IMG/VR virus record: IMGVR_UViG_3300045006_000427
Coordinates: 1-53,239 of that record
Reading direction: 5' to 3' (one strand)
DNA: 53,239 nt
Source: a virus
Numbering within the stretch: the stretch's first letter is position 1; each line of letters opens with the position of its first letter. Below the pieces are notes generated by a model, which worked only from the letters and a program-made list of their open reading frames with translations, had not been told where the DNA came from and searched no databases. The translations under genes were made by a program, and so were the position numbers. Shown here piece by piece: positions 35,892 through 43,182 of this stretch.

Positions 35892-37217
35892 GTGCAAAAA
35901 TTAAGTCAACATCTTTGGGAGGCTTTCCTTTTGCAGGAATCAGCAAAAGGTTTGGCTGATATTCTAGACTGGGAAAAAAGAAATCCAGGGCAAGAAGTAA
36001 CGATTCATCTTTGGGCGACAACAGGACAAGGAGGGCATCTGACGGGCTACATAATAGAGTATTATATTAATGATAAAGGCACTGGTTACAGACTACCAGA
36101 TAATTATCGTGCAAAAATACCAAAACGCCTGAAAGATGACCCGGTGGGCGTAGTGAACATAGAGAGTTCAAGTCGCGGAACAGGGCCTTGCCTAGGCGCT
36201 ATGGAGGTGGTCTTTGCTCAGGCTAATCATGGTTGGGGGCCTTTGCTTTATGATGTGGCTCTAGAATTTGCTACTAAGTATGCTGGTGGATTAATGTCGG
36301 ACAGAACCAGCGTTACGAAGTATGCAAAGAAAATATGGAATTATTATGCCGATAACAGATCGGATGTTAAAAAGCAACAGCTTGATACGTTGTATACCCC
36401 GCCAGAAAAACTGACACCCAAAAATCCAAAGGATGATTGTCGTATAGATATTGCCATGAAGGATGTTGGACAGAAAGATCCTAAATCTGATGCCTGGGTG
36501 CAGAGTAACTTATCTAAGGTGTTTAAATCTAATGGAACGCCTACTATTAATGCTCTAAAAAAAGCTGGTAAATATTTTGTTCGCGGCCTGCTACAAAAAA
36601 TACAGGAAGAACTAAAAAAAGGAGCTAAAGAGATAACAAGAGAAGAAATCATCGCTGCTGTCCGTGCTGGCAAGAGCTTGGCAGGAGCAGATCTCCAGGA
36701 AGCAGACTTTCGGAAGGCATATCTTCAAGAAGCGAATTTCCAAAAAGCGAATCTTCAGAGGGCTAACTTCTGGAGTGCAGCGCTTCAGCGGGTAAATTTT
36801 CGGGAAGCAAATCTTCAGGAAACAGACTTTCGGAGGGCACAACTTTTAAAAGCAGATCTCCACGAAGCTGATCTTCGAAAAGCGGACCTTCGAAAAGCGA
36901 GTCTTGTGAAAGCGAATCTCCACGAAGCCGATCTTCGAGGAGCGAATATATTTTATATGGATGCTAAGGGTGCTAAAACCACAGGCATCAAGCTTTCCTG
37001 GGTTCCTAAGAAAGGAGATTCGATTAAGACGTATGCAAAATTAGACGGAATGGTTCTCGGCATTCTCCTGGAAGATCCAGATCCAGATCGTATGTTTGAT
37101 CCTGTCTCTGTTCGGCTGCGTGACAAGGAAATTAAGATCAGCATCACCGACATGAAGCCAGCCAGCAGGCTAGAAGAGATCATCCAGGAAGAGCTAAAAA
37201 AGGAACTAGGGAGGTAG
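35892..37217 (+). CDS. Putative acetyltransferase-like + pentapeptide-repeat fusion
   Basis: About 441 residues from GTG at 35892 (GGGG just upstream). This start aligns with the paralogue at 48365; a TTG at 35856 lies inside the previous gene. Residues about 1-240 contain HGWGPLLYDVALEFA, GGLMSDRTSV and WNYYADNRSDVKKQQLD, a layout reminiscent of GNAT acetyltransferases, though weakly. Residues about 250-355 are the leader EEIIAAVRAGKSLAG and about 18 pentapeptides, followed by the conserved C-terminal domain (LSWVPKKGDS ... LGILLEDPDPD) and the tail IIQEELKKEL. The N-terminus has LLQES, an LxE motif. It begins the first pentapeptide block. Confidence 0.65.
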   Translation: MQKLSQHLWEAFLLQESAKGLADILDWEKRNPGQEVTIHLWATTGQGGHLTGYIIEYYINDKGTGYRLPDNYRAKIPKRLKDDPVGVVNIESSSRGTGPCLGAMEVVFAQANHGWGPLLYDVALEFATKYAGGLMSDRTSVTKYAKKIWNYYADNRSDVKKQQLDTLYTPPEKLTPKNPKDDCRIDIAMKDVGQKDPKSDAWVQSNLSKVFKSNGTPTINALKKAGKYFVRGLLQKIQEELKKGAKEITREEIIAAVRAGKSLAGADLQEADFRKAYLQEANFQKANLQRANFWSAALQRVNFREANLQETDFRRAQLLKADLHEADLRKADLRKASLVKANLHEADLRGANIFYMDAKGAKTTGIKLSWVPKKGDSIKTYAKLDGMVLGILLEDPDPDRMFDPVSVRLRDKEIKISITDMKPASRLEEIIQEELKKELGR

Positions 37218-37218
37218 T

Positions 37219-37599
37219 ATGTTTGCCTTTGTTCTTTTTGTTCTTGCGTGTTACGGCATAACACAAATATTAGTTTATGGTAAGATCTTTGAGGGATTGA
37301 GAACTTCTGTTCCCAAAAAGTTAAGTTTCGGAAGATACAGAGAAAAAATACATAAAGTATTAAAATATTATGTTCACTGTACCATGTGTATAGGCTTCTT
37401 GGTTGGTATCTTTGTTTTTTGTTCAATGCAGGGTACGAAACTATTTACTGTAGAGCTATCGTTAGCTAATGTTTTTATGTTTGCCGCGATAAGCTCAGGA
37501 ACTTCTTATTTTCTTTGTCAACTTGTGGATGATAAAGGGATAAGATTTAGTTGTTCTTCCGAGAGGAAGACGAGCGAGGTAAGGAATGAGGAAGACTAA
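37219..37599 (+). CDS. Small integral membrane protein (CxxC, DUF1360-like)
   Basis: A 126-residue protein with a strong ribosome site (GGGAGG). Three hydrophobic segments are visible: about 2-20, 54-75 and 80-104. HCTMCIGFLVG near 53-63 resembles the CPxC(x)GFWVG motif of a family of phage and bacterial membrane proteins (DUF1360-like), whose function is unknown to me. It separates the first pentapeptide gene from the next four and is unlike its neighbours in being a membrane protein. Confidence 0.5.
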   Translation: MFAFVLFVLACYGITQILVYGKIFEGLRTSVPKKLSFGRYREKIHKVLKYYVHCTMCIGFLVGIFVFCSMQGTKLFTVELSLANVFMFAAISSGTSYFLCQLVDDKGIRFSCSSERKTSEVRNEED

Positions 37600-37668
37600 C
37601 TTTCTGTATGTATCTGGGCGCTGGATGCTACGTCCCGTTGCTCGTTGTTGTAAAGGAAGCGAGCGCGC

Positions 37669-37685
37669 GCGTGGGTGAGCCACGC
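37669..37685 (+). other. GC-rich hairpin before a pentapeptide gene
   Basis: A six-pair stem (GCGTGG with CCACGC) with loop GTGAG lies in the 98-base gap 37600-37697. The gap is richer in GC than its surroundings (GCGAGCGCGCGCG precedes the stem). No T-run follows, so it is not a typical terminator. It ends one base before the AGGAG of the next gene and could affect its translation. Confidence 0.4.
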
Positions 37686-37697
37686 AGGAGAAACGTC

Positions 37698-38111
37698 ATG
37701 ACAAGAAAAGAAATCATCGCTGCTGTTCATGCTGGCAAGAGCCTGGTGCAAGCAGATCTCCGAGGAGCAAACCTCCAAGATATAGATTTTCAGAATGCAG
37801 ATCTTAGTATGGCTAGTCTTCAGAGAGTAGATCTTCGAGGAGCAAATACATTTATTATGCGCGCCTCTGGCGCTAGGACTACTGATATCGAGCTTTCCTG
37901 GATTCCAAAAAAAGGAGATCTGGTCAAGTTGTATGCGATAGATGATATTGGCGGCATCCTCCTAGAGGATCCAGATCTAGATTATATATTTGATCCTGTC
38001 TCTGTGCAAACGTGTGATAAAATAAAAAAATTCAGCATTACTTATATGAAACCAGCTAGCTGGTTGAGCTTGGCTGAACAGAAAAAGCTAAGAAAAGAGC
38101 TAAAGAGATGA
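37698..38111 (+). CDS. Short, degenerate pentapeptide-repeat protein
   Basis: 137 residues from ATG at 37698, preceded by AGGAG; a longer open frame upstream is GC-rich intergenic sequence without the family leader. The leader MTRKEIIAAVHAGKSL is followed by only about seven pentapeptides (ADLRG, ANLQD, IDFQN ...), the shortest array of the family. The conserved domain is present (IELSWIPKKGDLVK; GILLEDPDLDYIF). The tail diverges: MKPASWLSLAEQKKLRKELKR lacks the usual LEEIIQEEL. Array loss and tail drift suggest a decaying or specialised copy. It overlaps the next gene in ATGA. Confidence 0.75.
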   Translation: MTRKEIIAAVHAGKSLVQADLRGANLQDIDFQNADLSMASLQRVDLRGANTFIMRASGARTTDIELSWIPKKGDLVKLYAIDDIGGILLEDPDLDYIFDPVSVQTCDKIKKFSITYMKPASWLSLAEQKKLRKELKR

Positions 38112-38641
38112 CAAGAGAAGAAATTATCGCTGCTGTCCAGGTTGGCAAGAGCCTGGCGAGAGCAGATCTTCGAGGAGCAAACCTTCAGGGAGCAAACCTC
38201 CTGGAAGCAAACCTCCAAGAAGCAAATCTCCAGGGAGCGAGCCTCTGGGAAGCAGATCTCTATGGAGCAAACCTCCGGAGAGCAAGCCTCCAGAGAGCAA
38301 ACCTTCAGAGAGCAGATCTCCAGGGAGCAGATCTTCGGAGAGCCAACTTTCAGGAAGCAGATCTGTTTCTTATGTCTGCCTATAAAGCCAAGACCACAGG
38401 CATCAAGCTCTCTTGGGTTCCCAAGAAGGGAGATCTGGTCAGGGTGTATCCAGATTATCCAAGGTCGAGGTCGAGTGTTCTCGGCATCCTTCTAGAAGAT
38501 CCAGATCCAGATTATATATTTGATCCTGTCTCTGTTCGGATCCGCGATGAAGAAACTAAGCTCAGCATCACCCATATGAAGCCAGCCAGCAGGCTAGAAG
38601 AAGTTATTCAAGAGGAACTAAAAAGGGAGCTAAAGAGATGA
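38108..38641 (+). CDS. Pentapeptide-repeat protein (14 repeats)
   Basis: A 177-residue family member: leader MTREEIIAAVQVGKSL (1-16), 14 pentapeptides (ARADL to QEADL, about 17-87), LFLMSAYKAKTTGIKLSW junction, conserved domain with KKGDLVRVYPDY and LGILLEDPDPDYIFDPVSV, and tail SRLEEVIQEELKRELKR. Pentapeptide repeats form a right-handed quadrilateral beta-helix, which in Qnr and MfpA mimics DNA and binds gyrase; whether this protein does so is unknown. The ATG and stop overlap the neighbours by four bases. The last codons also supply the ribosome site (AGGGAG) for the next family member. Confidence 0.85.
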   Translation: MTREEIIAAVQVGKSLARADLRGANLQGANLLEANLQEANLQGASLWEADLYGANLRRASLQRANLQRADLQGADLRRANFQEADLFLMSAYKAKTTGIKLSWVPKKGDLVRVYPDYPRSRSSVLGILLEDPDPDYIFDPVSVRIRDEETKLSITHMKPASRLEEVIQEELKRELKR

Positions 38642-39144
38642 CAAGAGAAGAAATTATTGCCGCTATCCGGGCTGGCAAGAGCTTTCTGAAGGTAAATCTT
38701 CAGAGAATTAATCTTCAAGGAGCCGACCTTCGGGGAATAAACTTTCGGGCAGCCAATCTTCAAGGAGCCGATCTTCAGGGAGCAAACCTGCAAGAGGCGA
38801 ATCTTCTAGGAACGAATCTTCGAGAAGCAGATCTTCGGGGAGCAGACCTTCGGGGAGCTAATTTGCTTTTTATGTATGCTGAAGGTGCTAAGACCGCAGG
38901 TATTAGGCTTTCCTGGATTCCCAAAAAAGGAGATCTGGTTAAAATACAGTTCACTGTTGGAGGCGGCATAACAAAAGATGTTCCTGGCGTTCTTTTGGGC
39001 GATCCAAATCCAGATTACATATTTGATTCTATTCCCGTTCAAATACAGGGCAGAACAATACGTTATGGTATTGGTCGTATGAAGCCAGCCAGCAGGCTAG
39101 ATAAGATCATTCAAGAAGAGCTAAAAAAGGAGCTAAAGAGATGA
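38638..39144 (+). CDS. Pentapeptide-repeat protein (12 repeats)
   Basis: A 168-residue member with leader MTREEIIAAIRAGKSF, about 12 pentapeptides (LKVNL, QRINL, QGADL ...), the conserved domain (RLSWIPKKGDLVKIQ; GVLLGDPNPDYIF) and tail SRLDKIIQEELKKELKR. Its conserved domain is the most divergent among the full-length copies, with an inserted FTVGGGITKDVPG and an ending RYGIGRMKPAS instead of SITxMKPAS. It overlaps both neighbours in ATGA, and the junction sequence is almost identical to those of the flanking copies, as expected for tandem duplication. Confidence 0.85.
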   Translation: MTREEIIAAIRAGKSFLKVNLQRINLQGADLRGINFRAANLQGADLQGANLQEANLLGTNLREADLRGADLRGANLLFMYAEGAKTAGIRLSWIPKKGDLVKIQFTVGGGITKDVPGVLLGDPNPDYIFDSIPVQIQGRTIRYGIGRMKPASRLDKIIQEELKKELKR

Positions 39145-39644
39145 CAAGAGAAGAAATTATCGCTGCTGTTCGTGTTGGCAAGAGTCTAGTGGGGGCAGAT
39201 CTTCGGAGAGCAGATCTCCGTGGAGCGAACTTTCAAGAAGTAGATCTCTATAGAGCAAACCTTGAAGGAGCAAGCCTCCAGGGAGCAGATCTCCGGAGAG
39301 CAAACCTCTCGGGAGCAAACCTTCAGGGAGCAGATTTTCAGGAAGCAGATCTGTTTTTTGTGTCTGCTCAGAAAGCTAAGACCACTGGTATCAAGCTTTC
39401 TTGGTTTCCCAAAAAGGGAGATCTGGTCAAGGCATATTCAGATTATCCAAGAGCAAGGAAGAATACCCTTGGCATCCTCCTAGAAGATCCAAACCCAGAT
39501 CATATATTTGATCCTGTTTCTGTTCGGATCCGCGATGAACAAATCAAGCTCAGCATCACTTGTATGAAGCCAGCCAGCAGGCTAGAAGAGATCATTCAAG
39601 AAGAGCTAAAAAGAGAGCTAAAAACACGAGGAATCAAAAAATGA
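39141..39644 (+). CDS. Pentapeptide-repeat protein (11 repeats)
   Basis: A 167-residue member, the last of four tandem copies. It has leader MTREEIIAAVRVGKSL, about 11 pentapeptides (VGADL to QEADL), the domain IKLSWFPKKGDLVKAYSDY and LGILLEDPNPDHIFDPVSV, and tail SRLEEIIQEELKRELKTRGIKK. Its tail is a few residues longer than the others and overlaps the start of a non-pentapeptide gene (39641) whose N-terminus carries LIQEE. The gene therefore joins the pentapeptide block to the run of small motif-bearing proteins. Confidence 0.85.
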   Translation: MTREEIIAAVRVGKSLVGADLRRADLRGANFQEVDLYRANLEGASLQGADLRRANLSGANLQGADFQEADLFFVSAQKAKTTGIKLSWFPKKGDLVKAYSDYPRARKNTLGILLEDPNPDHIFDPVSVRIRDEQIKLSITCMKPASRLEEIIQEELKRELKTRGIKK

Positions 39645-39979
39645 ACCTAAAGCAGCTAATTCAGGAAGAAACAGAAGCAGTCTTTGCAGAGGCGGAAAAA
39701 GAGAGCAAAGGGAAAGAAGAGACCGAAACAGAGAAGAAAGCCAAAGAGCATCAAAAGCTTCGTATCTTCTACAATTATCTTAATATTTTGGAAAAAGGCA
39801 TTGAGCGAGCCAAAGAAGAGCGCATGAGCAAAGAAGCAAAACTAAGACTTGTTCGTGATATGAAAGCTGCACATGAATGGATAGGGGATAACTATCCTGA
39901 GTATGTGCCACACAAGGAGTGTATTAAATATCGTATGCGCTTGGGGAAAAAAGGAGGCAGACCTACAGAGGATGTTTAA
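39641..39979 (+). CDS. Small charged protein with LIQEE N-terminal motif
   Basis: 112 residues from the ATG that overlaps the previous stop; an upstream in-frame ATG at 39560 lies inside the pentapeptide gene. The N-terminus MNLKQLIQEETEAVFAEAE has the motif shared with 41956 and 43179. A highly charged linker (Glu, Lys; residues 20-45) follows, then a helical region (LRIFYNYLNILEKGIERAKEERM) and a basic end. It is a candidate internal head protein if the motif is a targeting or cleavage signal. No other homology was recognised. Confidence 0.6.
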   Translation: MNLKQLIQEETEAVFAEAEKESKGKEETETEKKAKEHQKLRIFYNYLNILEKGIERAKEERMSKEAKLRLVRDMKAAHEWIGDNYPEYVPHKECIKYRMRLGKKGGRPTEDV

Positions 39980-40262
39980 TATCAGAAACACAAAATTTTT
40001 AAGAGCTATTGAAGATCTAAAAGATGCCCGGCAACAGAGGGCTTCTTCTGAACAAACGCGAATCATGCTAAACAAGATGCACAGCAGGCTTCGTTCTTTT
40101 ATTGGCAGAAAGATTCTATGGCAAGCAACTAATGGTAAATGGTTGCCTTCTGTAATTGCTAATGTATTGCCGATCATAGAAAAAGGAAAAATAAGACTGG
40201 CTATTCAGTTAAAATCTCAATGGAATGGTATTTGGATATCGGAGGATAGGATAGAGCTATGA
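39972..40262 (+). CDS. Small hypothetical protein before prohead protease
   Basis: 96 residues from ATG at 39972; GGAGG at 39954-39958 is 13 bases upstream, longer than usual. The first half is basic and helical (IRNTKFLRAIEDLKDARQQRA), and the second half is beta-like (ILWQATNGKWLPSVIANVL; LKSQWNGIWISEDRIEL), resembling a small SH3-like or nucleic-acid-binding fold by composition only. The stop overlaps the protease ATG. It could regulate or accompany head maturation; no family was recognised. Confidence 0.45.
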   Translation: MFNIRNTKFLRAIEDLKDARQQRASSEQTRIMLNKMHSRLRSFIGRKILWQATNGKWLPSVIANVLPIIEKGKIRLAIQLKSQWNGIWISEDRIEL

Positions 40263-40885
40263 ATGCTGTGAACAAATTTCTGCTTCGTGAGTATTTTGCT
40301 TTGTGTCCAGGGGGAGTCTGCAAAGATCTGCTTACAGAAGAGGAAAAACGCGATATAGGTCACGGAGCTTATTATCTTACTGGAATTCTACAAGCTGCGG
40401 ATATAGAAAATGGCAATCACAGAGTCTATCCTTATAAGACCCTGAAGCGCGAAATAGATGCTTATGAGAAGTTGGTACGGGAACACAGGGCAGTAGGTGC
40501 TTTGGATCATCCGGATTCTGAAGTTGTAGAGCTTAAGGAAGCTTCTCATGTGGTTACACGTCTCTGGTGGGATGGAAAGAACGTGATGGGAACATTAAAG
40601 ATTCTTTCTACGCCCAATGGCAAGACCTTACGTGCTCTTTGTGAAGATAAAATCCAGCTAGGCATCTCTTCAAGATCCCTTGGAACTCTAAAAGAGGAAG
40701 GTGGCGTTTCTATGGTAGAAGAAAGTCTAGAGCTTATTTGTTTTGATGTTGTTCACGAGCCTAGCACTCCAGGAGCCTTTCTTAAGCCTCAAATGGTTAC
40801 AGAGAGCATGATTAGAAATATTCGCGGGAATTTCACCAAATCAGATAGACTTAATAGGTTAATGTTAAAGATTTTGGAGGGATAA
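40259..40885 (+). CDS. Prohead protease (T4 gp21-like)
   Basis: A 208-residue serine protease of the gp21/U9 type. NGNHRVYPYKTLKREIDAYE (51-70) and GALDHPDSEVVELKEASHVV carry the catalytic His84; Ser137 or Ser138 in LGISSRSLG is the nucleophile region; FDVVHEPSTPGA (162-173) closes the fold. Length and order match T4 gp21 (212 residues). It matures the prohead by cutting scaffold, internal and capsid proteins; T4 gp21 cuts after (L/I)xE. A likely site in this phage's major capsid protein is after Glu61 (LLRE/A). It sits centrally among the genes whose products carry the same motif. Confidence 0.9.
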   Translation: MNAVNKFLLREYFALCPGGVCKDLLTEEEKRDIGHGAYYLTGILQAADIENGNHRVYPYKTLKREIDAYEKLVREHRAVGALDHPDSEVVELKEASHVVTRLWWDGKNVMGTLKILSTPNGKTLRALCEDKIQLGISSRSLGTLKEEGGVSMVEESLELICFDVVHEPSTPGAFLKPQMVTESMIRNIRGNFTKSDRLNRLMLKILEG

Positions 40886-40890
40886 CAATC

Positions 40891-41175
40891 ATGGTCAAAT
40901 CAACAAAGCCCACATGGAAGAAACTAATTCAAGAAGAAGTGCATAAGATTTTTGAGAATTATTTTGGTGCGGATCGCAGGGAGCCAACCTACAGGCAAAC
41001 GGTGGAAATGCACAATAAAGCTCTGGAAATGGTCCAGCAGCTTCAACAAGAAGGCTATTATGATAGTCAAGTGCTTAAAATAGCTTACATGATGGAGAAT
41101 TCTGTGCGTAACGCCATGATTAAAAACAATAAGGTAATACCCGATATGCCAATGGCGCATGCTGATGATGATTGA
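40891..41175 (+). CDS. Small protein with LIQEE motif
   Basis: A 94-residue protein with GGAGGG upstream of the ATG. The N-terminus MVKSTKPTWKKLIQEEVHKIFENYFG has a basic segment, then LIQEE. The remainder is helical (TVEMHNKALEMVQQLQQEGYYD) with an Asp-rich end. It follows the protease directly and is followed by another motif-bearing gene, the setting in which T4 keeps core genes 67 and 68. It may be a prohead core or packaged protein; this is inferred. Confidence 0.55.
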   Translation: MVKSTKPTWKKLIQEEVHKIFENYFGADRREPTYRQTVEMHNKALEMVQQLQQEGYYDSQVLKIAYMMENSVRNAMIKNNKVIPDMPMAHADDD

Positions 41176-41189
41176 TAAAGGAGATTGGA

Positions 41190-41717
41190 ATGAAAGAGGT
41201 GTCTAAAATTATCCAGGAAGAACTGGAAAAGGCTCTAACAGAAGCAGACCTCCCCAGGGTTGCCAAGGCTGCCATTAAGGTTCTTCCTCCTGGTACCAAG
41301 GTTAATATTAATAGGATAGTTGGTAGTGGCAAGATTGATAGATACGTGCCAGTTAATCAATATTATGTTCTTCTTGATGGCGGACAGGGTAGAATATTTG
41401 TAAATCGGGATGCTATTGAGCCTATTGAATCAACTGCGGTAGCAGATCAAACTTCGGAAACTGCAAAAACCACTTTAAAGCCTCGTGCGGCGACTCCGAC
41501 GAGGCGGCTGCGGGCAGATCAAACTTCGGAAACTGCAAAAACCACTTTAAACGAACTTGAAATCACCAAGGCGGATTGGCTAAAATCTTATCTTGGAATG
41601 TTTCGTAACGCTACGGCGGCAGAGCTTCTTTCCTTTTTGGTGAAACAGGGGTGGCTTGATCGGGAAGATGTCTATGGTATCGCCGGGGCCTGGCGAACTT
41701 TGATGGCGGGAGATTGA
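41190..41717 (+). CDS. Protein with IIQEE motif and internal repeat
   Basis: About 175 residues from ATG 41190, which follows AAAGGAG; a TTG at 41172 is in frame but lacks a site. The N-terminus MKEVSKIIQEELEKALTEA carries the shared motif. A compact beta-like domain (KVLPPGTKVNINRIVGSG ... YYVLLDGGQGRIFVNRDAI, about 35-85) follows, then a linker with two copies of ADQTSETAKTTL separated by a basic KPRAATPTRRLR segment, and a C-terminal helical domain (WLKSYLGMFRNATAAELLSFL). It is probably a second cargo or core protein of the head cluster. Confidence 0.55.
   Translation: MKEVSKIIQEELEKALTEADLPRVAKAAIKVLPPGTKVNINRIVGSGKIDRYVPVNQYYVLLDGGQGRIFVNRDAIEPIESTAVADQTSETAKTTLKPRAATPTRRLRADQTSETAKTTLNELEITKADWLKSYLGMFRNATAAELLSFLVKQGWLDREDVYGIAGAWRTLMAGD
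41442..41551 (+). repeat. 38-bp direct repeats around a GC-rich inverted repeat
   Basis: Bases 41442-41479 and 41514-41551 are identical. The 34 bases between them (41480-41513) are about 79 percent GC and contain GCCTCG (41480-41485) complementary to CGAGGC (41500-41505). The whole is in frame. It looks like a small palindromic insertion with duplicated flanks, or a duplication whose spacer diverged. Confidence 0.85.
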
Positions 41718-41718
41718 A

Positions 41719-41937
41719 ATGAGCATAAATATTAGAATTGAACAAAGATATAGAGATGAAGATTCAGATAGCATCATGCGTAGATTTAGGCGACAAATGA
41801 GAAAAGAAAACATTTTTGAAGAACTGGAAGAGCGTAGGTTCTACCAGAAACCTTCAGAAGTAAGACACAAGGCACATATGCGCAGGAAGAGAATGTTTCA
41901 AAAACAGAAATTAGAACAACGGGCACAGGAGAGATAA
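41719..41937 (+). CDS. rpsU: Ribosomal protein bS21 homologue
   Basis: A 72-residue basic protein that aligns over its full length with bacterial bS21 (71 residues in E. coli). The best block is residues 20-46, MRRFRRQMRKENIFEELEER, then RFYQKPSEVR, corresponding to LRRFKR...REFYEKPTTER; the C-terminus is Lys/Arg-rich as in bS21. In bacteria bS21 sits on the 30S platform near the 3' end of 16S rRNA and aids initiation. Phage-encoded bS21 is known from aquatic and huge phages and is thought to replace the host protein so as to favour phage mRNAs. GGGAG precedes the ATG. Its place among head genes suggests late expression. Confidence 0.85.
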   Translation: MSINIRIEQRYRDEDSDSIMRRFRRQMRKENIFEELEERRFYQKPSEVRHKAHMRRKRMFQKQKLEQRAQER

Positions 41938-41955
41938 AAAAAGGGAGCTAAAGGG

Positions 41956-42195
41956 ATGAACTTAAGGCAATTAATTCAGGAAGAAACAACAAAAGTATTT
42001 GAAAACGATCAGAAGTCGATTTTGCCAAGTGAAATCTTGTCTGCTGTTTCTGATATTCACGAACGAGCAGACATGGTGTTAGTTCATTGTGAAAAAGGCG
42101 ATAAGAAATCTACAGCTAAAGCTCTAGAACAGCTTTCAGAAGCATGCAGGCAATTTCAGAAACTAGAGCAAGATGTATTTTTGAGATTAAAATGA
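41956..42195 (+). CDS. Small protein with LIQEE motif
   Basis: A 79-residue protein. MNLRQLIQEETTKVFEND is nearly identical at its N-terminus to the gene at 39641. The remainder is a helical bundle-like stretch (ILSAVSDIHERADMVLVHCE; KALEQLSEACRQFQKLEQ). The upstream sequence AAAAAAGGGAGCTAAAGGG matches the 3' end of the pentapeptide genes, although no pentapeptide gene precedes it here, which suggests the cassette was moved together with its junction. It overlaps the next gene in ATGA. Confidence 0.6.
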   Translation: MNLRQLIQEETTKVFENDQKSILPSEILSAVSDIHERADMVLVHCEKGDKKSTAKALEQLSEACRQFQKLEQDVFLRLK

Positions 42196-42617
42196 AACGT
42201 TCAGAATTTAAAACATATTTAAGACCATTAATTGAAGAAGTTCTTAGAGACGCCCTTCTAGAAGGCGGTTTTCTTCAAAAGATTATAACGGAGACCGCAA
42301 GGAGCATGCATCAGGGCTTTGTTTTATCTGAACAAAAACGAGAAATATTGATTCCTTCAAAAGAGGAGGAACAGGAAACTACACCTATGCCTAAGCCTAG
42401 GCTCACGGAAGCAAAAAAAAGATTAATAGATAAGATAGGCAATGAAGCATATGCGGGTGTCTTCGAGGGTGTAGCGCCTGTATCTAGTGCCGATAGTCAG
42501 CCTTCTTATAGTGCATTGCGCGATACAGATCCTTTGGATCCCGGAATTCCCATTGATGGAATTATGAAGATTGCTGGTGGCAAACAAAAATGGCAAGCGC
42601 ATATGGGAAAAAAATAA
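42192..42617 (+). CDS. Hypothetical head-cluster protein with LIEE motif
   Basis: 141 residues from the ATG overlapping the previous stop; an earlier in-frame ATG at 42144 lies inside that gene. The N-terminus MKRSEFKTYLRPLIEEVLRDALLEGG is a basic helix with LIEE. Residues about 30-75 are charged and flexible. The C-terminal part has RLIDKIGNEAYAGVFEGVAPVSS and LDPGIPIDGIMKIAGGKQKW, which looks ordered and not repetitive. It precedes the pentapeptide gene at 42619 by one base. Function is unknown; a prohead-interior role is inferred from motif and place. Confidence 0.5.
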   Translation: MKRSEFKTYLRPLIEEVLRDALLEGGFLQKIITETARSMHQGFVLSEQKREILIPSKEEEQETTPMPKPRLTEAKKRLIDKIGNEAYAGVFEGVAPVSSADSQPSYSALRDTDPLDPGIPIDGIMKIAGGKQKWQAHMGKK

Positions 42618-42618
42618 C

Positions 42619-43182
42619 ATGACAAGAGAAGAAATCATCGCTGCTGTTCGTGCTGGCAAGAGCTTGGCAGAAGCGAGCCTCCGGGGAGCAAACCTCCGGG
42701 GGGCAAATCTCCGAGAAGCAAACCTTCGGGAAGCAGATCTCCAAAAGGCGAGCTTCTATGGAGCAAACCTTCAGGGAGCGAGCCTCCAGGGGGCAGATCT
42801 CTATCAAGCAGATCTCTCAGAAGCAAACCTCCGGGAAGCAGATCTCCAGGGAGTATATATGCCGGAAGCGAGCCTTCGGGGAGCAGATCTCCAGGAAGCA
42901 GATCTGCTTTTTATGCTTGCCTCTGATGCCAAGACCACAGGTATCAAGCTTTCCTGGGTACCCAAAAAAGGAGATCTGGTCAAGATACGTCCAGAATATG
43001 CAAATTTCAACAAGAGTACCATTGGCACTCTCCTAGAAGATCCAGATCCAAATCATATATTTAATCCTGTCTCCGTTCGGCTGCACGACAGAGAGATCGA
43101 AGTCAGCATCACCGACATGAAGCCAGCCAGCAAGCTAGAAAAGATCATTCAAGAAGAGCTAAAAAGAGAGCTAAAAAGGTGA
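42619..43182 (+). CDS. Pentapeptide-repeat protein (16 repeats)
   Basis: 187 residues from ATG 42619; the upstream in-frame extension lies in the previous gene and lacks the family leader. Leader MTREEIIAAVRAGKSLAE, about 16 pentapeptides (with one irregular unit, VYMPE), junction LLFMLASDAKTTGIKLSW, domain KKGDLVKIRPEY and IGTLLEDPDPNHIFNPVSV, and tail SKLEKIIQEELKRELKR. It is an isolated copy between motif-bearing small genes. The stop overlaps the GTG of the next gene, whose product begins with LIQEE, the same tail-to-motif junction as at 39141/39641. Confidence 0.85.
   Translation: MTREEIIAAVRAGKSLAEASLRGANLRGANLREANLREADLQKASFYGANLQGASLQGADLYQADLSEANLREADLQGVYMPEASLRGADLQEADLLFMLASDAKTTGIKLSWVPKKGDLVKIRPEYANFNKSTIGTLLEDPDPNHIFNPVSVRLHDREIEVSITDMKPASKLEKIIQEELKRELKR

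Noticed and set aside
37608-37697. Extension of the 37698 pentapeptide protein to an upstream ATG
   Set aside because: The added residues are not found in any paralogue, there is no ribosome site for the earlier ATG, and AGGAG is correctly placed for 37698.
42650-43036. Alternative + frame over the pentapeptide gene giving a Lys/Gln/Glu-rich repeat protein
   Set aside because: It is the shifted reading of the same repeat. The family leader, conserved domain and tail all lie in the other frame, and similar shifted frames occur over every array.
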